Shown here piece after piece: positions 1 to 11,389 of a stretch of DNA of 64,000 nucleotides (the first letter of the stretch is position 1; every line of letters starts with the position of its first letter). Below the pieces are notes generated by a model. It saw nothing but the letters and a program-made list of their open reading frames with translations, did not search any database and was not told where the DNA came from. This DNA comes from Dacryopinax spathularia (Eukaryota; Basidiomycota; Dacrymycetes; Dacrymycetales; Dacrymycetaceae). Location: positions 1,178,001-1,242,000 of the forward strand of contig JBBPFI010000008.1 of the NCBI GenBank assembly GCA_037974965.1, in the 5' to 3' direction. The position numbers were made by a program, and so were the translations under genes.

Positions 1-1491
1 TCCTCCATAGGCTGGTCGCGCATGTCGCTTGTTGGCCGCTCGGGCGTGCGCTGCATAGGCGAGTGCGAGGCATAAGCCGTCGATTCGGCCGTTGCGTACC
101 CCGTCGACTCGGGGGCGTACCGCCGCTCGCGCTCACGCTCGTCCCGGGAAGACTCGCGCTCACGCTCCCGGTCGGCTACGGCAGTGTAGGACGATGAGAC
201 CACTGAGCGAGCGTCATCCGTCGGCTTTGCGTATCCGTCCAGGGGCCGAGTGTACGTGGTCGACGCTGGTTGGCCGTACGGGCCCGGAACGGGCTGTGCG
301 TGGTGCTGGTGGTGGTAGGCCGATGACGGCGGAGGGCTAGGCTGCGCCTGCACTGAGGGGGTATGCACTGCCGGCTGGGCATGGGCGATGTATGCGTGTT
401 CCTGCTGCTGCTGTTGCTGCGCGTGCTGCTGCTGGTTGCGCGCCAGGGCTTGAGGTCGGTATTGGTCGATCAGGGGGTCGATCTTGTGCTTGCGGGAATG
501 ATACTGCGTACGCCAGCCAGTAGCGTCGTACTTCGGGTTCTGCGGGAATGATTAGTACGAGGCGGTGGATGAAGCGGGTTTGAATTCCCGCAAGTGTGGG
601 GTACGTACGGAAAGTGCGAACTGCTTCCAGTCGATTCCACCGTTCTGTGCACGGGAGGTAGTGGTAGCGAGGTAGGCGGCGATCTTGTGCCTATCGTCAT
701 CTGTGAACTTGCCCTGCTTGCGCTGAGTGGGCTGCGAGGGCTGCTCCTGTAGACACGCGTTAGAATACTGTAAATAAATGATGCTTGTGTTGTACGCACA
801 TGAGGCAACATCTTCATAACCATCCCATCTGTGCTAGCGAGCGAGCGCGGCGAGCTCTTCCTGTCATCCTCAAGCTCGTCCTCTTCCACCATCGAGCGTG
901 AGCGCTTGAGTGGACGACCATAGGGAGGAGCATAGCTCTGCGCCGACACCGGGGTGCCCGTATGGTGACGCTCAGGTGGGGGGTAGTTCTCTGCACGTCA
1001 CTGTAAGCTCTGGTGGAGAAATGGGAGAAGGCGTACTCACGATGCTCGCGATGTGGAGAAGGGGGTGTGGCCGGTGCGTTCACGTACTGCAGGCCCATGT
1101 GCCGTGGGTAGACCGCGCCATTTCCGTTCGGCATAGCCTGGTTATACGCAGGCAGCTGCTGCACGACAGGCAGGGCGTCCGACGCGAGTTGCTGCACGTT
1201 CGACAGCACGGAGGACGCGCGTTCCGAGGGCGGAGAGTCGGACAGACTAGCCTGGCAGAACTCGCGTGCCTTGCTCAGCCGCGCCTCTATCGGTCTGCAT
1301 TCCTCTTCCAGCAGCGTGGCGGCTTCGATGAGCTTGGCGGCGGCTTCGCGGTAGTTTGCTGCGCGTGAGCGGTAGAGGGCGAGCGACTCGCGGTCGGAGC
1401 GGATTTGCTCGTAGTGCTGGTCGATGATCGTGTAGCTCTCGCCGTCGGGGCGAGTCACGACCGTCGAGGGAGGGGTGTTGTGGTCTGACAT
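1..1491 (-). CDS. Rap1/TERF2IP-type Myb-domain protein (3' end outside window)
   Basis: Probable nuclear DNA-binding protein; the gene runs off the left edge. Exons read as 1491-1041, 990-800, 746-609 and 539 to beyond 1, with introns of 50, 53 and 69 nt, all GT-AG and in phase. The N-terminal 110 residues form a helical, coiled-coil-like segment (YEQIRSDRESLALYRSR). A basic stretch (GRPLKRSRS) and an acidic one follow. Exons 3-4 together encode a Myb-like fold: KFTDDDRHKIAAYLA, then GGIDWKQFAL, then GWRTQYHSRKHKIDPLID. The spacing of aromatic residues resembles the Rap1 Myb family of telomere proteins. The intron that splits the Myb domain lies between its second and third helix. The C-terminal part is glutamine/histidine-rich and then Arg/Glu-rich, so disordered. 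Domain assignment is by eye; another SANT/Myb family is possible. The promoter side (1492 upward) is purine-rich on the + strand, i.e. CT-rich in the sense direction, as is common in fungal promoters. Confidence 0.6.
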
Positions 1492-4400
1492 TGGAGGGGA
1501 TGGTGGTAAGCGATTGAGCGAATGCAGCGTGGTGGGTAAGTAGGCGAGGGGTAATGAGTATTAGTTAGTTGGGGATGGTAGTGATAGATAGATTGGCTGG
1601 TTGGTTGTTGATATTGGTCGCGGATGCGAACAGTACGTGGTGCGTGGCGAGTGGTGGTTGATTGATAGGATTAGTCGAGCTTCGAAGGCAAAGGAAGGAT
1701 GAGATGAGGCGCAGGGATTAATCGACGATTACGGGATGGGATGTTGTGACGTGCTAAGCAGAGTTTAATACACCCGCGGTTTGGGCTAGGCAGTCGGGCG
1801 CTATTGTCGTCGTCGTAAGATGAGGACCGAGCGGTTGATTATAGCAGAGTTTACTGCAGTGCCGAATTAAGCGAGAAGCGTCGTTTAGTTGACTGCGCTG
1901 CGGTAAGGGCAGGCGGTGGATTGATTCGGGCGAGGCGGGAGAGGGAAAGAGGGAAAAGGGGAGAGCGGTGCCGATGGTGGGACGAATATAAAGGTGAGCC
2001 GGTAATTACGGGATGAGAGGCTGGATGAGATGGGATGATGACTGAGCCTTTGCCGGGGATGGGAGAGACAACCGTCAGCACAGGCGAGAAAGAGGGCGGG
2101 GCGGTAAGAGGGAGTAGTTAGTAGGTGAGTAGTAGTGAGTAGTAGGGTGAAGAGTCGATTGGAGTTGTGACTGGTCGGAGGATAGAGGAGGATAGATTAT
2201 TGGATGATAGTGGTGGATGAGTAGTAAGAGGATGAAAGGGAGGTGCGATGTCGGGAGGGGGGCGGATGTGAGCGATGTGTTGAAAAGACAGGGGGATCCG
2301 AATGAGAATTGTGTGGTGAGATGTTGCCCCCGCTTGGCGCGTTGTGTGACTGACTGTGAAGTGATGGGATGATTGATTCGAAATTATGTGGTGTGTGTGC
2401 AGCCCCTTTCTGTTTCCCATTCGCTCGTTGTCACGGAGGCTGACAGCGACACTTCGATTCTCAGAGGGCGACGCGCGTATGTACCAAACGACGCAACAAA
2501 CGAAACATTGAAAAAAGAGAGGGCGGGACACCGGACACCGGACACCACATAACCCACAACCGGACAGCCGACAGCCGAGGAACAGCGAGACGATGAAAAA
2601 AAGAAAAGGAGAGGCGATGTGTGACCTCATTCTCGGTCAATGGCGGAATCAACCGAATACCGTATGAGTACATTCGACATCACCATCTAACTCCCCTCTT
2701 CCCCTTCCCCCCTTCACGCCCGCCCAGCCTCATCCTCATACCCGGCTTGTCCGGGTCTCTCTTGTCATCTTTTTTTCACCTCTTGACTTTTGACACAGTT
2801 ATGGACAGCCACGTGGCACCCTAGCGATGGCGTGTCTTACGTAACATCTCACCCAGCCCGTTGTCTCATTAACGCCCCCCAAGAATAATCAGCCCGCAGC
2901 ACCCACATGGCCGATCACCACATCTCACATCTCACATCTCACATCTCACTCCATCGCCTACACCACATCTCCGCGGTACTAACGGCTACTACTGCCGGCA
3001 TCATGACTCTCGGAACGAGACAACGCACTAATACCAACAGCTTCCGCCCGCTTACAACCGCCCGCCGCTGGTCTCGTTCCAGATATTGTAATTGATCAAT
3101 TTGCATCCGCTGCTCCCGTCCAGGGTTACAGTAGACAATGCACCGCCCCTCCAAGAAAATCAAACTCCGAAGCAGTATTTGCCTGATTCATCCAATTTTT
3201 CTGCGCCTTGCGGACGGACATCATCCCTGACTGACCCCGACTGACTGACTGAACCGACAACCCGCGCTAATACTCTCGGCAGCTTTTAATTTTATTTTCC
3301 GGCCGAGCTTAGCGCCCCCGATTGTCTTGTATCATCGACCTTCTGCCGCGCCCGCGTCCCGCGTAAAGACCGATTGTCTCGTCTCATCTCGTCACCCATA
3401 CCGCCCGCCCGACCGACCGGTCCAGTCAGCCAGCGCGTGCGCACTCGTATTGTCAGACAACACCCCTTCCCAAATATTCCAATCTTCCAAATCTTCCCAG
3501 GCTTCTCGTAACAAAGGTCCCTTGGAGACCGTCAGATCCCAGCGTGAAGAAGCCCAGAAGCCACGCGAATGTACCGGTGCGTCGGCACGCGTCGAAAGAG
3601 CCTTTTTGGCGCGGGTGGCACACAATAGGACAATCGACCGTGACGGGTGACGCTGACGCGGGTTGGGTTCGCGACCGCCGGTAACATCTGCAGCGCCTTG
3701 TTTCGTCGTCTTGTAACGAACGGTTACAACATGTAAATATCCGAATAACCGTCTGTTGTCTGTTGTTCGTTGACAGCACAACGACAATCTATTAGAAACT
3801 CCAGGCTCGGCACAACATTCAAGACTCGAGACTCTGGACTTCTTCTGCAGATTGTTGTTTCGGTAATCGATGCCGTTCGTCATACTTCCCCCGGCCGCTC
3901 CACGATCGACAGCCCTCGCGCGGAGCGGGAGTTACATAACCCTACAAGGTTCGAACAATCCCCCGGCGACGGAGAGCGCTGATATCCCTTGGCACACCGT
4001 ACATTCACCCGTCCGCGAGTAAGTATCAGCTGTTATTTCTTGGGCGGGCGTATGGTGCGAAGATATCAATTGTGCTTGTGGGAAATGGTCTGGCATGCGC
4101 GCGATCTGGACACCATCAGCGGGTCATCATCGCTTTCAGGGTGTCATCATCACTCGTCACTCCATCTCTCTCACTCATCAACATCGGAAAGCTGCCATAT
4201 GCGTACTGCGCCCCACGTACAGAATTATTCAGGGCAGAAGTGTTTGATATATTACGGGCAGGAGCCGCACGGACCGCCATGACCCCGACTTGCAGAATGA
4301 GCGTATCCTTACTTTCCTTTCTGCCGATCCTTTCGAGTGGAAGACGAAGATATTCGATCGGAATCGCGAGTTATGTACATACTGGCGGCGGTGTTCTTCC

Positions 4401-7094
4401 TGATATCTGATCACCCAAACTTCCTCTAACGAGCGCTGGAAGCCGGCTACATACGACGACAGCTGTCTTTCTCTAGCTGTTGCGGTATTAGACCCGCGGT
4501 CTATCACATCACGGGCCGTCTCGCAGCATCCCCTGCACTGACGGGCAAACTCCTACCCCGGCGTTCAACGTCCCAACTCGGCCTCTTCTGATAGACATCA
4601 TCAATCAATCACCGAACCAATCAATCAATCCATCAATCAACAAAGACCCCTCCCAACCTGTACATCTCATAACCCAGCACAGCTCGTGCCGCCACACATC
4701 GGACCGTACTCGGCTGCTCACCTTGATAGGCGACGTCTCTGATATATGAGCAGCAGGGTCAGTTCGCAGGGTCGTCTGGCTGCCTGTATGTGACTGGATG
4801 AGACTCGTTCGTCTGGATGGGATAAGGGGGGCGGTGTGTGATCTGAGGTTCGACTTGCGTGGGTATGCTCTGACGGGAAATTGGGCGCTTGAGATTACTG
4901 CGGATGTTGCATATGCTGCGGCTGGGAAAGCGTTGTTGGTCCGGTTTGGGCCGATTGCTGGGTGTTGGGCATGCTCAGAGCGTGCGTCCTCGGACACGAG
5001 CTGGATGACTGTGGTCTCGCTCATGCGCCATGATTCGGCTTGCCGTTGGCACTCTACCATATGTGGGCTTGAATGTGAGCAGAACGCGTACGTTTGGAGT
5101 GCATCAGGAGATACTGATAGACCCGGTGGAGGTCCGCTTGACTGGCATTGTGTGGGTAAGAGTCTTCGTATGCATATCCGAAAAAGTACATGGTTGACCC
5201 TTTCGCAGTCCTCGACCATGTTCCAGCGTCAACATTCCCAGCCTTGAGGGTCGTTGGCAACCGAATCACGCTGTACTGTCTGTTCTTGTCTGATGGCTGG
5301 TGCCCGCAAGCCCTTTGGGCGAAACCCGTACAGCTGGAAGGCAGCGCAATCTCCTTTCGACAAGGCAGTCATTCGGCATCAATTACAGTCACCCTCCAGT
5401 CGAGCGGCCTCTGGTTGGAGCTGTCATGCTCTGCATTGGGCGATCATTATTCAACCGACTCGGACTGGAAGCGTCTCTTACCGGAGAACCGTGGCTCAAG
5501 GGGTCCGCACGCACTGGCACAGCACATTTGTGCTGACTGGCGATGGGGGAAAGGCGATCGTGGCAACCGGGAGTCGAACAGCTCTCGAGCTGTGCCAACG
5601 TGGGTTTTTCGCATTCGAAAACCCTATTCTATGTATGGCTCTACTCTATGCCTATTCTAGGACTCTATTCTGATCCACAGTATATCCTCCATACCTGGCA
5701 GCGCGGCTCGTACAGCAAATTAAGTGACTGAAATAAGAGTGCCAACCAAGAACGCCGTTCGGATGACGGGCAAGAGCAAGCAACGTTTCGGGATTACCAA
5801 ATAAAGTCATAAGAACAATTATCTCCAGGCGCCGGCAGTCTCGTCGTGAACGAGGTATAAGGACAGCCAATCGACATCCCCACCTCCAACTACCAAACAG
5901 ATCGGCTCTTTCGGCCCGAATTCCAGAGGCGTGAATATCGTCGCATTATATTGGAATCATTGGATTGTTAACGTCTCAGTCAGACCGATCTGCAAATATA
6001 TGACAATGTATGACAATGTATGACAATTCCGTTCAACCCGATAGACTGAATCAGGGATGCCCGCGGACGGCGTTTCACGGCCTCGTTGTAGTCATGGTCG
6101 ATCCTATTGTCATTTGTCGGACGATCCGCGGTTTCCTCGCATCTTTGCTTTGTCTGAATAATGAGCTTCAAATGATTTATCAGTGGTCGCTGAGGACCGA
6201 AGCAATCCATGCGCTGTCGTGATCCGGTCGTAAACAACAAGCCTGGCCCCATACTCTCGAATCTCAGTGGATTGCATTACCACTGGAAGAAAAATCGAAT
6301 CGTCCACCGGAGAGTCAAGCGAATGCCAGCCACTGCATTCTACGTCCAAACTCTTGTTGATAGATAAATTTCGGCATTGTCGTACTTGATCGTTAAGTCA
6401 TTGTCTAAATGCATCGGAGCGGTTACGCGGGCCTGCGGGTAGGGCACGCAAGCGGAGTAGAAATGGTCGATATCAATTGCGTTCTAGGAAGATATACATG
6501 GCTGACAGGATATACGAGCGCTGGATCATCGTGTAAGACTCGTGCGCATAAAAATGAACGTGTTGACAAGGAGAGAAAATAAATACCGGAATGTACTACC
6601 AGCCCAGTCAGCCGATAAACACGAAGTTGGCTCGCCCGCTCCTTCGCCTCAGACAGATGAGGAGCCAGCAGCGCCTTCGCTCAGTGCTCCGCTGACTCGT
6701 CCATGTACAGCCGTCACAGCAGAGTCAGCAACCGGCGAAGCTGCTCCGTTCCAGAAATAGCCCGCCTCGTTGCTGGCCGTCGGCTGAGTTTCGGTACTCA
6801 GTCTATGATTGCCTTATTCGACCATACGTCCATCAGAGTGAGCCAAACCGGGCCTCGGGGAGATAGCCGTATTTCGCATAAGATAATTGAAGATCGTTGG
6901 CTTGAATGCTTCGCTCTCGACCTCCGCTTGATCCGGCAACTTCCCTCTCGTGACCACTATCCCATATATACACGTTCTACCAAAATTATCAGGAAATGTG
7001 CGTCGCAAGAAAGTCAATAAGGTGTTCACGTACCCTCCCTTCACACACGAAGTGCATCTCGAACGGCACATACAGCACCCAACATCATCCGCGA
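1492..7094. other. Gene-poor stretch of 5.6 kb
   Basis: I find no open reading frame here with family resemblance or a consistent splice pattern. The first 1.3 kb (to about 2800) is strongly purine-rich on the + strand and is probably promoter/5' UTR of the Myb gene. On the - strand 4605-5340 a long frame is open but low in complexity and not recognisable. A 10-bp unit (tatgacaatg) is repeated about three times at 5999-6028. Near 5618-5672 short imperfect repeats of ctattctatg occur. No tRNA or rRNA could be folded by eye. Confidence 0.5.
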
Positions 7095-8029
7095 TCAAGC
7101 CATCACCTCCGCCTGTCCCCCACCTCCTCGGGAAGAGATCATCCGTCTCGTCCCCCTCCCCGCAGGCCTCGGGGGGACCTTGAGCGCCGCAGCTTTCGGG
7201 CCAATCTCAGGTAGCGCTTCGCCAAGGTACTGCTTCACAGCAATAGCCTACAAGTCCTCGTCAGCCACTACCTCCTACAGAATTCGGCGGAACAAAGTGA
7301 AGGGATGAAAGGGGGTGGTGGGGACGAACCTTAGCGCGCAGTAAGCTAACAGGCACGCTCTCAGGCGCGCATATCCCAAATAGCAGATATCTAGCTGGCT
7401 GGGAACTGCTAGATTTTGAGGCTCGAGATGACTGCGCAGACGAAGACTGAGCAGCGGAGGAATGAGAGCTGTAGGCGCTCTGCTGCCCATTTGGGTTGGG
7501 GGATTTGGGAGGGTCGTATGATAGCGCAGAGACGTATATCCTCCCCAGCTGTACACATAAGCATGAGCACATGTCGGCACAAGCACGTAAGAGGAAGAGA
7601 GGGACGCACCTCCGACTCAAACGAAAAGCCTGTATCCTCCTCTTCTTCCTCCTCCGCGGCTTGTGTATCGGCTTCGCCTTCGCCCTCAGCCTGTGCGTTC
7701 TCTCGTTCTCCCTGAGCAGCCGGCTTGGGTTTGACAGGCGTCTCCTCCTCCCCGCGTTCCTTGATTTCCCTCGCCCACGCTTCGCTCACAACCCCAGCAA
7801 GAACATTAGCAGCGTCCCTCTCTTCCTGCACGTCCTCCACGCCTGCTCCGTCGTGCGATTCCGAGTGCCCGTACGCGGCATGAGCGATCAACTCCCCGCC
7901 CGGTAATAGCAGGGCAGCGACGGAGGAGTACGCCTCGCCTTCGAGTGCGAGGGGTGGGTCTGAGCAGGCGGGGTCGACGATCTGGCTTAGGAGGGATGAG
8001 AGTGCTGAGAGGGCTATTGTTGTTGGCAT
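7095..8029 (-). CDS. Roadblock/LC7-domain protein (Ragulator/EGO-like)
   Basis: A 263-residue protein from three exons: 8029-7610, 7548-7330 and 7247-7095. The introns are 61 and 82 nt; the second donor is GTTCGT, a form also used in the Ssp120-like gene. The fold pattern is that of Roadblock/LC7 proteins. It starts with a helix (LSALSSLLSQIVD), then a strand pair with a glycine turn (SVAALLLPGGELIAHAAYG) and a helix (DAANVLAGVVSEAW). A long acidic, low-complexity insert (residues ~85-130) precedes the second half (LGRIYVSALS). The fold ends with ARYLLFGICAPESVP and LLRAKAIAVKQYLGEAL. Proteins of this fold act as small dimeric scaffolds of GTPase regulators, for example LAMTOR2 in Ragulator on the lysosome/vacuole. 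That specific role is inferred. The acidic insert makes this one longer than the usual ~125 residues. Confidence 0.7.
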
Positions 8030-8547
8030 TGTTGGCTCGGAGGTTGGGTAGGTGTTGAGGATCGAGTAGGGTGCCCAAGGAGGTGGGTGTTGGATGTCAG
8101 CTGGTGGATCTGTGCCAGAGAGTGTCGCGGTGCTCTAGGTACCGCGAGCAGAGGACGTACAGCAGATCTTGTCCGTTACTAAGGGAATATTAGTGCTGAG
8201 ACGTCGTAGGTAACGGTGTTGATGTCGCCGTATGTTGTATCGCGCCACTGGTCGCCGCCTCACCTTCAACTGCGTGGGGTCGTAGGGTCTGACTCTAGCT
8301 CGACGACGACCACTGAACAAGCTCACGGTGTCCTCGACGATCTATAGTCCGATACAAACTTCACTGATGTATGCGCTGAAAGGCGATTATAAGGATTTAT
8401 TTACTTATGCCGCCCTACACGTACAGCAACAACTAGCACTACATTCAACCCACCGGCTTCGACAACAATCCCGGTCGGCGATAAACGACGATCTGAACTC
8501 TGCCGAAGAACCCCAACTCCCGGTCGGCGGTAGCGTATCATTATCTT
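8030..8547. other. Intergenic, between Roadblock gene and NLR fossil
   Basis: No gene supported. It holds the presumed promoter of the Roadblock gene and the decayed 3' flank of the NLR-like pseudogene, where homology to the intact copy has been lost. Confidence 0.4.
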
Positions 8548-10439
8548 CCCTTGACCGGCCATTAGATTGACCGCAAGTGGGAGACCGTCAAGGTGGTTGA
8601 GAAGCTTGTCGGGATTCTCGTCTTCATCTGCCCCCATATCCGCCCTAGCAGCGGCCAAGGGCAGACCGTCAAGCGAAGCAACCTTTTTCCATGGGACGTT
8701 GACATGTCCAGGTGGGAGGCCGCCGCGCTCGGTAATAATGAGCGAGAGGTGCGGACGAGCTGCAAAGTGACCAAGTAGCTGAGCGAGTTCGTCGCCTGTG
8801 GCGGCCTCCTCGATTGTCTCCAGGTTATCCAGCACAAGTAGCGTGAACTTGGTTTCACCGTTTCCTGATTCCAAGCGGGAAAGGACGCGCTTCTGAACGC
8901 CCGCGTCCGTTGATATGCCAAAGACGGATGCGATGGCGAAGAGTATAGCATCAACGGAGGCGAGTGACTCGCAGGCAATGAACACCATGTTCTTCCCCTA
9001 CTCCTGCTTGACACGTTCTTCATGAATAACCGCTGCGGCCACCGACGTCTTCCCAATACCACCGGTACCCAGGATTGGGATCTGACACTCTTCGTTCTCC
9101 TTGAGCAGCTGGACGATCGAGCGACCATTTCCTCTCGCGCATGAAAAATGAGCGGTTTTGCTGGAACACAGTGCTTGATGAGCCCATTTCGACCACTGTT
9201 CCATATGATAGGTTAGTCCTTTACAATGGTACAGTGTGAGAGGACATACGCAGCATGCATGCGACTAGTCATCTGGAAGACGGCGGTTACAGATATGAGC
9301 GGAGGAAGCAGGACTCGCCGGCGGCCGCCCGCCATCGTTTGTCTCAAATCGTGAAGATCGATCCAAGTTTCCGTGCTGACAATCTCCTGTCTGTAATCGT
9401 TCACCATTGACCCTCATTATAGCGCGTGGTCGTACTTACCACAAATTCCAGTCTTACTCTGCCCAGCCTATCTCGCAATTTCACGGCGGTGTCTTGTTCC
9501 GTGAGCCAAAGGAGGAAGTCGTTCATGCCATTGTCGTCTGATTCGCGGGCAGAAAGTCTTGAACCCGAGTCGTTATCGTTAGGTTGCCGGTCAGGTCAGA
9601 CTAGTTATAGAACGCATGTCGCGTACTCGATGAGCTTGTTGATGTCCGTCTGTATCTTCTTGTTGTCCTTCCCGATGATCTCCTTCACGTCAAATGATTC
9701 ACTCCTTTTTATCTCACAGGTCCGCCCTCACATCGTATCCTGCCGGTGATGATGATGCTGTTGGTAGGCAGAAAGTCAGTGGTTGAGTGGGAAAACATAG
9801 ATAAGACGTACTTCAGTCGCTGTGCTCAGACTGGACATGTAGTCTAAGACCTTGTCCAGCTGAGTCATGCATACGCGCCTTTTGCGCTCCCACTTCTCAC
9901 ACCAACGCCCTATCACCAAGATCGAGCTTGGCAGACCTCGAGGTTTGCTGGGCGGTTCAACCTAACATGGTTGGGCGCTGGACGAGTCGCAGTGGTTGGC
10001 GGCATTTTGCCTTTTGCCAAGGACTTCCTCGGCCAAGTTCACAGTCGAGCTCCTCGCAGCTTGCGCCTTGCCGCCAAGAATGGCTTCGAGGCCTGGACGG
10101 CGAAGCAAGCTGTCCCCATTTGAAGGCGACTTGCTGGGGGCGGCTTCCGCTCGATTCAGAGCGGCACGCAAGCTTTCCGCTGGTTCCGGCTGTCTTGCGA
10201 GTCGAATACGCAGCGCGGCATGGACGAAGGACGGAAACTCCATAGATTCTCCCTGCAGGGGCAATGCCTGAGCTCTAGCGGTAGCAGAACGCGACCACTC
10301 TGCAAACTGCGGCAGTTGCAACTTTCTTACGAAGCGCAGCGTTGCGCCGCGGCGTAAGCTCTGTCGAAGGCGCCTCGGTGGCAGGCCCCTTGCATTTCGA
10401 CGATGACGACTCGTTGGTATTGAAGATTTTGAAAGACAT
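8548..10439 (-). pseudogene. Truncated, decayed copy of the NB-ARC/TPR NLR-like gene
   Basis: This is a paralogue, in opposite orientation, of the intact gene at 17468-20710. Matching pieces appear in the same order. The N-terminal leader is EAPSTEL. The linker carries AALNRAEAAPSKSPSNG. Equivalents of several introns are present (donor near 9811; a branch site ctaac before 9190). The P-loop is GTGGIGKTS at about 9045-9070, and the Walker B block LLVLDNLE lies near 8840. It is broken. The leader and linker lie in different frames. A TAG replaces a tyrosine codon just before GKNMVFIACES (about 9000). A small deletion follows LPLAAAR. Homology stops after the GLPLA block near 8560, so the whole winged-helix and TPR half is missing. 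The 5' flank up to about 10650 also matches the flank of the intact copy, so the promoter was duplicated too. Confidence 0.85.
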
Positions 10440-11389
10440 GTTGAAATAGGTTTCGAGCTCTGTCGGAGGGAAACAAGGCGAGAGGTGTTGCCGAAGGGTG
10501 TTGGTCAAGCTGTTGGCGCTGTGCGTGTTCAAGCAGATGAATGGAGCGAGGCGCTGAACGACAGCCAGAGGATATAGGCCGCGCCTGGCGTCTACTGTCA
10601 GGGAATGCGACCGTGTGTCTAAGTCACTCCATGCTGCGTGTTGACTAACGGGGGTATTTGGGGATAGGGACGATTTGCTTGTCCTGGGCATTAAGAGAAC
10701 ATCGTTCACGCAGCCTGTGTTCTGAGAATAATGCTGGACAGCTCAATAAGCCAGTACCCGGATCAACTAAGAAAGCAGAAGACGCGTCAGTAAACATTAG
10801 GTATTCAGCAACGCCCAGTGGAACGAGGGATATAGACGTACACTCCCAAGAGAAAGACGCCGAGTCTGAAAGATCTGGAAAGGAAAGCCGATCTTTACGG
10901 CGTCAGAGCGTGTTCCATTCATCGTCCCGTAGGTGCCTGCCCTGCATTTTCGATACCTCCTCGTAAGAAGATAGTAGTGGGCAGCATGGGCAAAGGGTGA
11001 TATGAGGGACGGCGGAAGCGTACCACTCCAACCGGAATGCCAACTTGAAAGATGACCGCTTGAGCCGGACGACCTCCGTCATCTGCCGGACTGGGTCTGT
11101 TGCAAAGCCAAGTAAGAGACCGTCTTGTACACGACATTTGCCCCAGCTGTAATGATCCAGTCGTTCAGCATTTGGCGAGTAGAGATGCAGAAAGTAACCT
11201 CGACGTTCACTCGGGTTCCGGGCAGCTGGAACTCAAACACGACGTCCCGATCGTGTCGCCGAGTCGCGCACAAATTACGTAATCAGCATTCCAACCGAAC
11301 CATCGAAGCGTCACAGGGGGCGCGTCCGAGGCTCCACGTCCCCCACCTTTTCGATCGAGCACATCGTCCTCCTCCACTGACCGACCAGG
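10440..11389. other. Intergenic between NLR fossil and SSP120 homologue
   Basis: The first ~210 bases are homologous to the 5' flank of the intact NLR-like gene (compare 17250-17340). The remainder shows no supportable gene and should contain the promoter of the Ssp120-like gene starting at 11390. Confidence 0.5.

Noticed and set aside
4605-5219. 204-codon open frame on the - strand
   Set aside because: No motif or splice pattern; all six frames are fairly open here and the composition is Ser/Thr/Pro/His-rich as in random GC-rich DNA.
5545-5600. Possible tRNA T-arm on the - strand (gttcgactcc)
   Set aside because: The stem bases beside the loop do not pair, and no anticodon or D-arm could be found upstream.
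7416-7906. Plus-strand frames over the Roadblock gene
   Set aside because: Mirror images of its acidic and serine-rich low-complexity segments.
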